64,000 nt of DNA from Rhizobium sp. PDO1-076 (GCF_000247475.1 NZ_AHZC01000408.1:35-64034); one strand, 5' to 3'; shown: positions 1 through 8,898, counted from the stretch's first letter. The notes: generated by a model from the sequence alone, not told the origin. Translations and numbers: made by a program.

Positions 1-2
1 GT

Positions 3-464
3 CCTCAGCTAGCCCATGATGCGATCATCAAGGGTGGCAACGGGTCTTCCAGGGTGGGCGACCTCGTCGCACAGATGATTTCGCTGCACGACGATCCCAA
101 CGCGCCGCGGATCTCGACATCGGGTCCCAACCTCAAGATTGGCTCGCGGTCGTCGCTGTCGCTGTCGCTCATCCTGCACGAACTTGCGACCAATGCGCTG
201 AAACATGGGGCGCTTTCGGTCCCGGAAGGCCGCGTCAACCTGACATGGGGGGTCATGGGTCCCCATCAGGACCGCTTCGACCTTGTCTGGAGGGAGAGCG
301 GCGGCCCGCCGGTCATCAGTCCCGTCAGCGAAAGCAGCGGCACGCGCCTGATAAAGGCGGGGCTTGCCGGCACGGCCGACTGCAAGGTCGAGTTCACCTA
401 TGCCCCGGAGGGTTTCAACTTAATCATTTCGGCGGAACTGGCCGGATTTCAACAAGAGCATTGA
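3..464 (+). CDS. HWE-family sensor histidine kinase, C-terminal part (5' truncated)
   Basis: The frame is open from the window edge, so the N-terminus and the phosphoacceptor region lie upstream. What remains is the ATP-binding half: the N-box region reads ELATNALKHGALS, followed by a W (in LVWRESGGPPV), the pattern typical of HWE histidine kinases, and then a G-box-like stretch (GTRLIKAGLAG). Such kinases autophosphorylate and pass phosphate to response regulators. The stop at 462-464 lies 2 bases before the start of a receiver protein, so the two are probably one transcript and a cognate pair. The input domain cannot be seen, so the signal is unknown. Confidence 0.85.
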   Translation, partial: PQLAHDAIIKGGNGSSRVGDLVAQMISLHDDPNAPRISTSGPNLKIGSRSSLSLSLILHELATNALKHGALSVPEGRVNLTWGVMGPHQDRFDLVWRESGGPPVISPVSESSGTRLIKAGLAGTADCKVEFTYAPEGFNLIISAELAGFQQEH

Positions 465-466
465 TC

Positions 467-844
467 GTGGCACAGGCACAAAAAACGCGTTTACTGGTGG
501 TGGAAGACGATGGTTTGATCCGGCTCGACCTGGTCGATATCCTGGTGGATGCAGGCTTCGATGTCATCGATGCCGCCAATGCCGACGAGGCCATGGTGGT
601 CTTTCAAAACAGCCAGGACATCGCCGCCCTGCTGACCGATATCGACATGCCGGGGTCGATGAATGGATTGGAACTGGCAAACCGCATTCATGGCCAGGCG
701 CCCGCCTGCAAGATCATCGTCATTTCCGGCCGCTACCACCCCGACACGGACCTGCTTCCATCCGGATCGAGATTTCTCACCAAGCCTTTGTCAGAAGCCG
801 CCGTCGCGCGCCTATTTGCAGACCTCGAACTCCGGCCGCATTAA
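467..844 (+). CDS. Single-domain response regulator (receiver only)
   Basis: A 125-residue protein that is a receiver domain and nothing more. Visible residues are the acidic pair in LLVVEDDGLIR, the phosphoacceptor Asp in LLTDIDMPG and the conserved Lys in FLTKPLSE. The start is taken as GTG at 467 because AAGAG at 454-458 is well spaced from it; a TTG at 461 overlapping the kinase stop is the alternative. With no output domain it probably acts as a phosphorelay intermediate or an allosteric partner, as many HWE-linked receivers do. Its partner is presumably the kinase directly upstream. Confidence 0.85.
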   Translation: MAQAQKTRLLVVEDDGLIRLDLVDILVDAGFDVIDAANADEAMVVFQNSQDIAALLTDIDMPGSMNGLELANRIHGQAPACKIIVISGRYHPDTDLLPSGSRFLTKPLSEAAVARLFADLELRPH

Positions 845-1103
845 GCCGTGATACGACCACAATGCCCGCTTCGCCGGCTTCAATAAGGCATTCTTTCCCA
901 TGTCTTTTTTGAAAGCCGCCCTACTCTCATCATGATTTCCTGACATCCCTGTTCCTGCCGTTCGGCACTCCTGTTTGTTCTTTTAGAAAACATGTCTCCC
1001 GGCACAAAACGGGGCGATGCCAACCTGCCTCGGTTTGACAGCCTCGGCATGGCGCAGGACACTTGGCGGCGTATGATCGGATGTGCGGCAAGAGGGTAAG
1101 GGA
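845..1103. other. Intergenic gap, no gene seen
   Basis: About 260 bases between the response regulator and the antiporter. No supported coding frame, RNA gene or clear terminator was found. Confidence 0.5.
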
Positions 1104-2933
1104 TTGGACGAATTTTATGCGGTCACCTTGGTGGCGACAGCGCTTGTTCTTCTGGCTGCCTTTTCGAGCCTGATCGCCTTCCGCTTCGGCGCACCGCTGC
1201 TTCTCCTTTTCCTGCTGATCGGCCTGGGCGCCGGCACCGACGGTCTCGGTATCGAGTTGTCCAACTTCTCCCTCGCCTACGTCATCGGTTCGGTCGCGCT
1301 TGCCATCATCCTGTTCGACTCGGGATATGGCACATCACTGCAATCCTTCAGGCTGTCGGCATCGCCCGCACTGACGCTGGCGACCATCGGGGTGCTCGTC
1401 ACCACCCTGTTGTTCGGCCTCGCCGCCCATCTGCTGCTCGACCTGACCTATCTCGAAGGCCTGCTGCTCGGCGCCATCCTGGCCTCCACCGATGCAGCCG
1501 CCGTCTTCTTCCTGCTGCGCATCGGCGGCATCAATATCCGCGACAAGGTGCGCTCCACGCTCGAAGTCGAATCCGGCACCAACGACCCGATGGCGATTTT
1601 TCTGACCATCGCGCTTGTCGAACTGATCTCGAGCGGCGCCGGCTATAGCGGCCTTGATCTCGAACTGCTGCTGCTGTTCCTCAAGCAGATGGGCCTTGGC
1701 CTCGTCGTCGGGCTGATCGGCGGCGCGGTCATCGTCTTCGTCCTCAAGCGCATGCAGGTCGAGCGCGGTCTGGCGCCGATCTTCCTGCTGGCGCTCGCCC
1801 TGATGATCTTCGCGTTCACCGGCACCATTGGCGGCAGCGGCTTTCTCGCCGTCTATGTCGCCGGTATCTATGCCGGTTCGCGCAAGCTGCCGGCGACCAC
1901 GTCGATCAGCCGCTTCCAGGACGGCATGACCTGGCTCGCCCAGATCATCATGTTCCTCGTGCTCGGCCTGCTCGCCACACCCTCGCAATTCCTCGACATC
2001 CTGCTGCCGGCCATCGTGCTCGGCCTGTTCCTCGTCTTCATCGCCAGACCGCTCGCCGTCTGGCTCTGCCTCCTGCCCTTCGACTTTACCCAGCGCGAAA
2101 CCGGCTTCATCGCCTGGATCGGTTTGCGCGGCGCGGTCTCGATCCTGCTCGGCATCGTGCCGGTCATTGGCCATCTGGAAAACAGCCATACCTATTTCAA
2201 CACCGCCTTCATCGTCGTGATGATCTCGCTGGTCGTGCAGGGCTGGACGATCAAGCCGGTCGCCAAGAAGCTCGGCCTGATCATCCCGCCGCGCATCGGC
2301 GCCATCGACAAGGTCGAACTCGATCTGCCCGGATCGGCCAATCACGAACTGCTCGCCTACCGCGTCGTCGCCGGCAGCCCGATCCTGGGCGGCGAGCGCA
2401 TTCCGCGCTGGGCCATGCCCTCGCTGGTCATTCGGGACGGCAAGTCGATGCGCTACCAGTATGCCGGCCGCCTGCGCGAGAACGACAATGTCTATCTCTT
2501 CGTCGTGCCGGCCTATGCCAAGCTGCTCGACCGCCTCTTTGCTTCGGCAGCCCCTGTTGCCGAGGATGACGGCGAGTTCTTCGGAACCTTCGCAATCGCG
2601 CCGACAACCCTGGTCCAGAACCTCGACGATGCTTATGGCCCGCTTTCGGTCAGCGATTCGGAGCGCGGCAAGACCGTCGCCGAACTGATCATCCAGCGCC
2701 TTGGCGGACGCGGCGAATATGCCGATCGGGTGCGCCTGGGCACGATCGTGCTGATCGTGCGCGACATCGATGAACTGGGACACATCGCATCCGTCGGGGT
2801 TTCCATGGAGCCCGTGGCCCCGGCCACCACGCTGCCGATTTTCCTGAATATTCGTGAACTGGCCCATGCCCTGCGCGACTATCTGCGGCGCAAGCGTGCC
2901 GCGCGCATCGCCGAAAGCCAGGTGGAAAAATAG
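1104..2933 (+). CDS. Potassium/proton antiporter, CPA1 family (CvrA/NhaP2 type)
   Basis: An inner-membrane antiporter of about 609 residues that exchanges K+ or Na+ for H+. Residues 1 to about 390 form a dozen hydrophobic helices of the Na_H_Exchanger fold, including the conserved stretch STLEVESGTNDPMAIFLT. A soluble C-terminal part follows, with a TrkA_C/RCK-like region (about 400-480) and a CorC/HlyC-type terminal domain, the arrangement of CvrA/NhaP2 proteins. I prefer TTG at 1104 because AGAGGG at 1091-1096 lies 7 bases upstream; a GTG at 1083 in the same frame is the alternative. It is a single gene, with pgk following after about 107 bases. Confidence 0.85.
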   Translation: MDEFYAVTLVATALVLLAAFSSLIAFRFGAPLLLLFLLIGLGAGTDGLGIELSNFSLAYVIGSVALAIILFDSGYGTSLQSFRLSASPALTLATIGVLVTTLLFGLAAHLLLDLTYLEGLLLGAILASTDAAAVFFLLRIGGINIRDKVRSTLEVESGTNDPMAIFLTIALVELISSGAGYSGLDLELLLLFLKQMGLGLVVGLIGGAVIVFVLKRMQVERGLAPIFLLALALMIFAFTGTIGGSGFLAVYVAGIYAGSRKLPATTSISRFQDGMTWLAQIIMFLVLGLLATPSQFLDILLPAIVLGLFLVFIARPLAVWLCLLPFDFTQRETGFIAWIGLRGAVSILLGIVPVIGHLENSHTYFNTAFIVVMISLVVQGWTIKPVAKKLGLIIPPRIGAIDKVELDLPGSANHELLAYRVVAGSPILGGERIPRWAMPSLVIRDGKSMRYQYAGRLRENDNVYLFVVPAYAKLLDRLFASAAPVAEDDGEFFGTFAIAPTTLVQNLDDAYGPLSVSDSERGKTVAELIIQRLGGRGEYADRVRLGTIVLIVRDIDELGHIASVGVSMEPVAPATTLPIFLNIRELAHALRDYLRRKRAARIAESQVEK

Positions 2934-2984
2934 TCTTTTGATCGCCTTGCGTCACCCTGCGGGCGGTGTAAGGTCCGGCCCGAC

Positions 2985-3004
2985 ATACCAGTGATGACTG
3001 GTAT
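2985..3004. promoter_or_regulatory. Perfect 20-bp inverted repeat upstream of pgk
   Basis: ATACCAGT (2985-2992) and ACTGGTAT (2997-3004) are perfect complements around GATG. The centre lies about 46 bases before the pgk start and no T-run follows, so an operator is more likely than a terminator. The cognate regulator is not identified. Confidence 0.5.
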
Positions 3005-3040
3005 TGACCCAGTTCAACCGCAATAACGACGGGTATTTCC

Positions 3041-4243
3041 ATGCCGGCTTTCAAGACACTCGACGATCTCACCGACATCGCAGGCAAGCGCGTGCTTGTG
3101 CGCGTCGACCTCAACGTGCCCGTCACGGACGGCAAGGTCTCGGACACCACCCGCATCGAGCGCGTCGCCCCGACCATCAAGGAACTGTCGGAAAAGGGTG
3201 CCAAGGTCATCCTTCTTGCCCATTTCGGCCGCCCCAAGGGTGAACCGGTCGCCGACCAGTCGCTGTCCCTGATCGCCCCCTCCGTCGAGGAAGTGCTCGA
3301 CCAGCGCGTCGCTTTCGCGGTCGATTGCATCGGCGAAGCGGCAACGGCAGCGATTGCCAAGATGGACAACGGCGACATCCTGCTGCTGGAAAACACCCGT
3401 TTCCACAAGGGCGAGGAAAAGAACACGCCCGAGTTCACCGCCGAACTGGCCAAGAACGGCGACATCTATGTCAACGACGCCTTTTCGGCAGCCCACCGCG
3501 CCCATGCGTCGACCGAAGGTCTCGCGCATTACCTGCCGGCCTATGCCGGCCGCACCATGCAGGCTGAACTCGAAGCCCTGGAAAAGGGCCTCGGCCAGCC
3601 GACCCGCCCGGTTGTTGCCATCGTCGGCGGCGCCAAGGTCTCGAGCAAGATCGACCTGCTCTCCAATCTGGTGACCAAGGTCGATGCGCTGGTGATCGGC
3701 GGCGGCATGGCCAACACCTTCATCGCCGCCCAGGGCATCAATGTCGGCAAGTCGCTCTGCGAGCATGACCTGGCCGACACCGCCCGCGCGATCATGGAAA
3801 CCGCCAAGGCCGCCGGTTGCGCCATCGTTCTGCCGGTCGACGGCGTGGTCGCCCGCGAATTCAAGGCCAATGCCGAAAACGAGATCGTCGACATCGCCGC
3901 CATCCCGGCCGACGCCATGATGCTCGATGTCGGTCCGAAATCGGTCGAGGCGATCAATGCCTGGATCTCCAAGGGTGCGACCCTGGTCTGGAACGGCCCG
4001 CTCGGCGCGTTTGAGATCCCCCCCTTCGACACGGCAACCGTCTCGGCGGCAAAACATGCCGCCGAAGAGACCCGGGCCGGCAATCTCGTCTCCGTCGCCG
4101 GCGGCGGCGATACCGTCTCGGCGCTCAACCATGCCGGCGTTGCCCACGACTTTTCCTATGTCTCCACCGCCGGTGGCGCCTTCCTCGAATGGATGGAAGG
4201 CAAGGAACTGCCGGGCGTTGCCGTTCTGACGGCGTCGAAATAA
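3041..4243 (+). CDS. pgk: Phosphoglycerate kinase
   Basis: Interconverts 1,3-bisphosphoglycerate plus ADP with 3-phosphoglycerate plus ATP in cytoplasmic glycolysis and gluconeogenesis. The 400-residue length is usual. Signatures in order are RVDLNVP near residue 22, AHFGRPKG near 63, [12 protein letters not shown] near 200, [10 protein letters not shown] near 320 and the nucleotide-binding GGGDT near 355. It stands alone on the plus strand between the antiporter and class I aldolase. No gap (glyceraldehyde-3-phosphate dehydrogenase) gene is adjacent here. A palindrome at 2985-3004 may be its operator. Confidence 0.97.
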   Translation: MPAFKTLDDLTDIAGKRVLVRVDLNVPVTDGKVSDTTRIERVAPTIKELSEKGAKVILLAHFGRPKGEPVADQSLSLIAPSVEEVLDQRVAFAVDCIGEAATAAIAKMDNGDILLLENTRFHKGEEKNTPEFTAELAKNGDIYVNDAFSAAHRAHASTEGLAHYLPAYAGRTMQAELEALEKGLGQPTRPVVAIVGGAKVSSKIDLLSNLVTKVDALVIGGGMANTFIAAQGINVGKSLCEHDLADTARAIMETAKAAGCAIVLPVDGVVAREFKANAENEIVDIAAIPADAMMLDVGPKSVEAINAWISKGATLVWNGPLGAFEIPPFDTATVSAAKHAAEETRAGNLVSVAGGGDTVSALNHAGVAHDFSYVSTAGGAFLEWMEGKELPGVAVLTASK

Positions 4244-4253
4244 ACGCAAAAAT

Positions 4254-4288
4254 CGCCGGCGCGGCATGGAACGAATGTCGCGCCGGTG
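4254..4288 (+). terminator. Long hairpin after pgk
   Basis: A stem of 14 pairs (two G-U) joins 4254-4267 and 4275-4288 with a 7-base loop, starting 10 bases after the pgk stop. The following sequence is AT-rich but has no strong T-run, so it may stabilise the 3' end rather than terminate cleanly. Confidence 0.5.
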
Positions 4289-4317
4289 TATCATTTAAAA
4301 AACTTTGAATTTTCAAC

Positions 4318-4338
4318 CGATTGAAATGATTTCAATCG
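4318..4338. promoter_or_regulatory. Inverted repeat in the fba promoter region
   Basis: CGATTGAAA (4318-4326) and TTTCAATCG (4330-4338) are perfect complements around TGA. A third TTTCAAT half-site follows at once (4340-4346). This cluster lies in the 295-base gap before fba and looks like a repressor or activator operator. The rest of the gap has a small hairpin near 4453-4481 and no gene. Confidence 0.45.
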
Positions 4339-4538
4339 TTTCAATAGTTTAGGCTACCATTTTCCCACCACGGAAGTTCTGTTATCGCCGGTATCATCTT
4401 GGTTTTCCAAGGCTGGAAACACCTGAAGGTTTCGAAGAAACCGATCCGGAGTCTGATCAGCAGCCCTTGCTGCTTGATCGCAAAACAGTGAACATACGTG
4501 AGCGCGCTAGGCGCCATGTCCAGGGATAGGAGTCAGAT

Positions 4539-5435
4539 ATGGTGGACGCAAAGATGTTGAACAAGATCAGCTCGGCGCCAGGTTTCATTGCGGCGCTTGA
4601 CCAGAGCGGCGGTTCGACACCCAAAGCGTTGAGCCTCTACGGCATCTCCGAATCAGACTATCAGGGCGACGAGGAGATGTTTCGCCTGATGCACGAGATG
4701 CGCGTCCGCATCATGCGCGCGCCTGCCTTTACCGGTGACAAGATCATCGGCGCCATTCTGTTCGAGCGGACCATGGACGGCGAGGCTGAAGGTCAGGCTG
4801 TTCCGACCTATCTCTGGGAAAAGCGCGGCGTCGTGCCCTTCCTCAAGATCGACAAAGGTCTCCTCGACGAGGAAAACGGCGTCCAGATGATGAAGGCGAT
4901 GCCGGATCTCGATGCACTTCTGATCCGCGGCCGCGAAAAGGGCATTTTCGGCACCAAGATGCGGTCCGTGATCGCCAATTCCGACAAGGCGGGCATCGCA
5001 GCCGTCGTCAAGCAGCAGTTCGAAGTGGCCCGCCAGATTATCGGCCAGGGCCTCATCCCGATCGTCGAGCCGGAAGTCTCGATCAAGAGCCCTACCAAGG
5101 CGGAAGCCGAAGCCATTCTGCGCGACGAGATCGCCAACCATCTCGACAAGCTCCCGGCCGGAGAAACCGTCATGCTGAAGGTGACGATCCCGACGGTTGC
5201 CGATTTCTACACGCCGTTGGCCGCGCATAAGCAGGTCGCCCGCGTCGTCGCCTTGTCCGGCGGCTACAGCACGGCCGATGCCTGCGAAAAGCTCAGCCAC
5301 AACCACGACATGATCGCAAGCTTCTCGCGTGCCCTCACCGAAAAGCTGCGCGTCTCGATGAGCGATGCCGAATTCAACGCCAGCATTGCCGATACGATCG
5401 ACCGGATCTACGCCGCGAGTGTCAGCAAGGTCTGA
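4539..5435 (+). CDS. Class I fructose-bisphosphate aldolase
   Basis: Cleaves fructose 1,6-bisphosphate to dihydroxyacetone phosphate and glyceraldehyde 3-phosphate through a Schiff base. The 298-residue protein has the class I features: FIAALDQSGGSTPKAL near residue 17, the IPIVEPEV strand and the Lys in VMLKVTIPT that should form the imine. There is no class II zinc-site pattern. The ATG at 4539 has GGATAGGAG a few bases upstream. It lies after pgk in the same orientation but with its own 295-base leader containing repeats, so it is probably transcribed separately. Confidence 0.93.
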   Translation: MVDAKMLNKISSAPGFIAALDQSGGSTPKALSLYGISESDYQGDEEMFRLMHEMRVRIMRAPAFTGDKIIGAILFERTMDGEAEGQAVPTYLWEKRGVVPFLKIDKGLLDEENGVQMMKAMPDLDALLIRGREKGIFGTKMRSVIANSDKAGIAAVVKQQFEVARQIIGQGLIPIVEPEVSIKSPTKAEAEAILRDEIANHLDKLPAGETVMLKVTIPTVADFYTPLAAHKQVARVVALSGGYSTADACEKLSHNHDMIASFSRALTEKLRVSMSDAEFNASIADTIDRIYAASVSKV

Positions 5436-5454
5436 CCTCAACTGTCCGGCTCAG

Positions 5455-5480
5455 GGCCCGGCTTGACCGCCGGGCCTATT
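5455..5480 (+). terminator. Terminator after fba
   Basis: GGCCCGGC (5455-5462) pairs perfectly with GCCGGGCC (5469-5476) across a 6-base loop, followed by TATTTCC. It lies 20 bases beyond the aldolase stop. Confidence 0.7.
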
Positions 5481-5706
5481 TCCATTGGGTGAGAATTGAA
5501 AACAGCATGCTTGCCTGTATCACGAGGATGGCGCCTCGCTCGCCCCGGTGTGGTAAAGGCGACACCCGAAGCATGGATGTGCTGCCGCGCTAAACCACTC
5601 ACCCTTGTCCCCGCCACCCGTCCGTCCTATATGAACTGTTGAGGACGACCTCCCCACTATGGGCACGATTGCGGGACGACCCGGCTATCATTTCCGGGAG
5701 TATCCC

Positions 5707-6132
5707 ATGCGTACCACCAGCGACCGTATCCGCCACGCCATCAGCTTCGAGCTGATCGGCCTTGCCATCGTCATCCCGCTCGGCGCGCTCGCCTTCGCAA
5801 TGCCGGTTTCCGATATCGGCGTCGTCGGCATTGGCAGCGCCACCATCGCGACGCTCTGGAACTATCTCTACAATATCGGCTTCGATCACCTGATGCAGCG
5901 CTTTCTCGGCACGACGCAGAAAACGCTTGTCGTCCGGGTTCTGCATGCCGCTGCCTTCGAGGCCGGGCTTCTACTGGTGCTGATGCCCTTCATCGCCTGG
6001 TATCTCGGCATCAGCCTGTGGCAGGCACTGGTGATGGACGTCGCGTTTGCGCTGTTCTACATGGTCTATGCCTTCGTCTTCAACTGGACCTATGACCGTG
6101 TCTTCCCGGTCGCGGCCTGGCAGACGCACTGA
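5707..6132 (+). CDS. PACE-family (AceI-like) multidrug/biocide efflux protein
   Basis: A 141-residue inner-membrane protein with four predicted helices formed by two bacterial-transmembrane-pair repeats. The first repeat begins RIRHAISFELIGL and contains LWNYLYN; the second begins RVLHAAAFEAGLL and ends FVFNWTYDRVFP. These match the pattern of Acinetobacter AceI, which exports chlorhexidine using the proton gradient. With the start at ATG 5707 (GGGAG 6 bases upstream) the membrane Glu falls at residue 15, the position of the essential Glu in AceI, which supports this start over the longer frame from 5659. Its substrate here is unknown; polyamine-like compounds are a possibility. phzF-like follows after 32 bases. 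Confidence 0.85.
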   Translation: MRTTSDRIRHAISFELIGLAIVIPLGALAFAMPVSDIGVVGIGSATIATLWNYLYNIGFDHLMQRFLGTTQKTLVVRVLHAAAFEAGLLLVLMPFIAWYLGISLWQALVMDVAFALFYMVYAFVFNWTYDRVFPVAAWQTH

Positions 6133-6164
6133 AACCCGAAGATCCAGCCAAGGCCGGAAAACCC

Positions 6165-7076
6165 ATGCGCGAAATCCCCTTCGTCACCGTCGATGTCTTC
6201 ACCAGTGAGCGCTTCTCCGGCAATCCGCTGGCCGTCATCACCGATGCAAGGGGATTGAGCGACGCGGACATGCAGAAGATCGCCACTGAATTCGGCTATT
6301 CCGAAACGACCTTCGTCCTGCCGCCGAAAGACCCGGCCAACAGCGCGGAAGTCCGTATCTTCACGCCGGTGACGGAAGTTCCCTTTGCCGGCCATCCGAA
6401 TGTTGGCACGGCTTTCGTGCTGGCCGGCATGGGTGAACTCTTCGGACAGGTCCTATCCGACCAGTTGATCTTCGAGGAAAAGGCCGGCCTCATCGAGGTC
6501 TCCGTTCAACGGGCCGGCCACGGCCAACTTGCAACGACCACCATCCGCGCGCCTGGCCCGCTGACGGTCGGCGCCAGTATTGCGGCTGATGAGATGGCAC
6601 CCTGCATAGGGCTCGCACCGGCCGACATCGAGATAGCCAGGCATCTGCCGACATTCGCTTCGGTTGGCCTCAAATTCATCCTGATCGAAGTGGCAAACCT
6701 CGCCGCCCTCGCCCGCGCCGCCTCGCGCATCGAGCCGATCAGGGCTCTGTGCGAAACCTATGCCGACGAACACTGCGACTGCGCCACCTTCCTCTATACC
6801 TGGATTGGCGAGAACCACGTTCGCGCCCGCATGTTTGCCCCGCTGGACAACGTCGCCGAAGATCCGGCGACCGGCAGCGCGTCGGCAGCACTCGGTGCGT
6901 TCCTGACGACGCTCGTGCCCGATCCGGAAAGCCGGCCGCTTCTCGTCGAACAGGGCGTCGAGATGGGGCGCCGCAGCCTGATCACACTTCAGGTCAATGT
7001 CACGGACGGTCGCTTTTTTGACGTCACCGTCTCGGGCGCCTCGGTCGAAGTGACGCGCGGCACGATCCGTCTCTGA
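6165..7076 (+). CDS. PhzF-family isomerase/epimerase
   Basis: A 303-residue protein of the diaminopimelate-epimerase fold. Family marks are FSGNPLAVI near residue 18, the catalytic Glu in EFGYSETTFV near 45, PFAGHPNVGTA near 72 and DPATGSASAALG near 230. PhzF of phenazine producers isomerises trans-2,3-dihydro-3-hydroxyanthranilate, but most members have no known substrate and there are no phenazine genes here. It is probably cotranscribed with the PACE efflux gene 32 bases upstream. Its stop codon abuts the stop of a small gene on the other strand. Confidence 0.85.
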   Translation: MREIPFVTVDVFTSERFSGNPLAVITDARGLSDADMQKIATEFGYSETTFVLPPKDPANSAEVRIFTPVTEVPFAGHPNVGTAFVLAGMGELFGQVLSDQLIFEEKAGLIEVSVQRAGHGQLATTTIRAPGPLTVGASIAADEMAPCIGLAPADIEIARHLPTFASVGLKFILIEVANLAALARAASRIEPIRALCETYADEHCDCATFLYTWIGENHVRARMFAPLDNVAEDPATGSASAALGAFLTTLVPDPESRPLLVEQGVEMGRRSLITLQVNVTDGRFFDVTVSGASVEVTRGTIRL

Positions 7077-7238
7077 TCAGGTCAGGTCGCGCGCCAGAAG
7101 CGTGATCGACCAGATCACGAAGGCGACCACCGCAAGCTTCCAGAAATCGCCACGTCGGCGCAAACCCGGCAGGCCGAGCGGTTTGATCACCTGGATGAGC
7201 ATCGCAAGGATCAAAAAGGCGGAGATGGCTTTGGTCAT
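7077..7238 (-). CDS. Small membrane protein of unknown function (53 aa)
   Basis: The frame encodes two hydrophobic helices (ISAFLILAMLIQVIKPLGL and FWKLAVVAFVIWSITLLA) joined by a short basic loop, PGLRRRGD. It has tandem ATG codons at 7241 and 7238; the second suits the GGGAAG motif upstream better. Its stop is directly next to the phzF stop on the opposite strand, leaving no intergenic base. I do not recognise a named family. The hydrophobic pattern and correct positive-inside loop argue for a real gene. Confidence 0.55.
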   Translation of the reverse strand: MTKAISAFLILAMLIQVIKPLGLPGLRRRGDFWKLAVVAFVIWSITLLARDLT

Positions 7239-7414
7239 CATTCTTCCCAGGCGGCCGACACATGCGGCCACAACGCCGTCACTTTTGCCTTCCAGAAAGA
7301 AATTCTGCAAGCTGCGGTTCCATTCAGACAACAGTAGGAACATGCATTTACTGTGACGTTGTAGTTCGCGCTCCGCTCGGAAGCCCTGCCAACCCCAATC
7401 GACAAGACATTGCC

Positions 7415-8707
7415 ATGAGACGAAATCTTTTGCCGGTTGCGGCCCTCCTTCTGGGCACGCTCTTCCTCTTCCTTGGAAACGGATTGCACGGTCTGCTTCT
7501 GCCCGTCCGCGGCGCCGTCGAGGGCTATTCCAACGAAGTGCTCGGCCTGCTCGGCACCTCCTGGGCAACCGGTTTCGTCATTGGCTGTTTCGCCGCCCCG
7601 AAACTGGTCATGCGCGTCGGCCATGTCCGGGCCTTTTCCACCTTCGTGTCGCTGATTGCCGTCATCGCGCTGTTGACCGGCATCGTGGTCGACGCGCATT
7701 GGTGGGTACTCCTGCGCGCCATCACCGGCTTTTGCACCGCAGGCACCTCGATGATCGTCGAAAGCTGGCTGAACGAGCGCGCCACGAACGAGAGCCGGGG
7801 CATGATCTTCTCGCTCTACATCTCGATCACACTGCTCGGCGTGGTCGGGGGCCAGATGTTGGTTGGCGTCTTCGACCCCGAGACCACCATCCTGTTCATG
7901 ATCTGCGGCATTGTCTATTGCTTCGCCATCATGCCGACGACCATGTCGACGGCCGCAAGCCCGCAGCCCTTGAAATCGGTCAAGATCGATCTGCCGAACC
8001 TCTACCGCAATTCACCCGTCTCCTTCATCGGCATCCTGCTCATCGGCATCGCCAATGGCGCCTATGGCACGCTCGGCGCAGTCTTCGGCACCCGTGCCGG
8101 GCTTGATGCCGGCACCATCGCCATCATGCTGTCCGTCACCATCTTCCTCGGTGCCTTGATGCAGTTTCCGGCCGGCAAGCTCTCTGACCGCATCGATCGC
8201 CGCTATGTGCTGGCGGCCCTTTCGCTGCTGGCCGCGCTGGCCGCCCTGATCCTGCTGATCTTCCGTCCGACCGATCCCGGCATGATGATCCTGTTTGTCG
8301 CGATCTATGGTGCAGCCGCCAACGCGCTCTATCCGATCGCCGTCGCCCATGCGAACGACTTCGCCGGAGCCGACGAGTTCGTCAAAGTCTCCGGCGGCCT
8401 GCTGCTGCTCTTCGGTATCGGCACGATTATCGGACCGACCCTCGGTGGACCGGTGATGACCTTGATGGGACCCTACGCGCTATTTGCCGTCACGGCGATG
8501 GCGCATCTGACGCTGTCCGCCTATGCGATCTATCGCAGCCGCCTGCGGGCAGCGATCCCGGCCGCCGACCGTGAGAACATGCCGAACCTGCCGATCAGCG
8601 CCTCGCCCATGGGCACCGCCGAAAGCCTGCAGCTGGATCCACGCGCCACACCTTTGCGCGATCAGGACGGCCAGGAACAGCAATCGGGTGAAGAGGTGCG
8701 CGCATGA
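7415..8707 (+). CDS. MFS transporter (YcaD-like)
   Basis: A 430-residue inner-membrane carrier with about 12 hydrophobic helices. ESWLNERATNESRGMIFSLY near residue 115 and the loop KLSDRIDRRYVL near 260 are major facilitator patterns. It resembles the YcaD-type subgroup, whose substrates are not defined. The start is ATG 7415, where the hydrophobic N-terminus begins; the frame stays open upstream, but that part is not membrane-like. The last 40 residues are a polar cytoplasmic tail. The stop overlaps the start of a DUF1192 gene by ATGA, so the two are translationally coupled. Confidence 0.85.
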   Translation: MRRNLLPVAALLLGTLFLFLGNGLHGLLLPVRGAVEGYSNEVLGLLGTSWATGFVIGCFAAPKLVMRVGHVRAFSTFVSLIAVIALLTGIVVDAHWWVLLRAITGFCTAGTSMIVESWLNERATNESRGMIFSLYISITLLGVVGGQMLVGVFDPETTILFMICGIVYCFAIMPTTMSTAASPQPLKSVKIDLPNLYRNSPVSFIGILLIGIANGAYGTLGAVFGTRAGLDAGTIAIMLSVTIFLGALMQFPAGKLSDRIDRRYVLAALSLLAALAALILLIFRPTDPGMMILFVAIYGAAANALYPIAVAHANDFAGADEFVKVSGGLLLLFGIGTIIGPTLGGPVMTLMGPYALFAVTAMAHLTLSAYAIYRSRLRAAIPAADRENMPNLPISASPMGTAESLQLDPRATPLRDQDGQEQQSGEEVRA

Positions 8708-8898
8708 ACTGCGAAGACGAACCACGCCAGGTCAAGACAAACCACGAGATCGGCGCTGAGCTGTCAGCGATCTCGGCCGACGAACTGCGCCAGCGCATCG
8801 CGCTGCTGGAGCAGGAAATCGGCCGAATCAGGAGCGAGATCGACCGCAAGGAAGCCGGTCGCAAGGCGGCAGATAGCCTGTTCGGACCCAAAGTATAA
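8704..8898 (+). CDS. DUF1192 family small coiled-coil protein
   Basis: A 64-residue protein. Its core, SADELRQRIALLEQEIGRI followed by RSEIDRKEAGRKAADSLF, is the DUF1192 pattern, a short heptad-like helix ending in an ADSLF motif. Such proteins are common in alphaproteobacteria and have no established role. It starts within the MFS stop codon (ATGA at 8704), and stable coupling to the transporter gene suggests a shared mRNA rather than a shared function. Confidence 0.8.
   Translation: MNCEDEPRQVKTNHEIGAELSAISADELRQRIALLEQEIGRIRSEIDRKEAGRKAADSLFGPKV

Noticed and set aside
1335-2867. Long open frame on the minus strand inside the antiporter gene
   Set aside because: It is the antisense shadow of a clear membrane protein gene in high-GC DNA, with a biased Glu/Asp/Gln/Arg composition and no recognisable motif.
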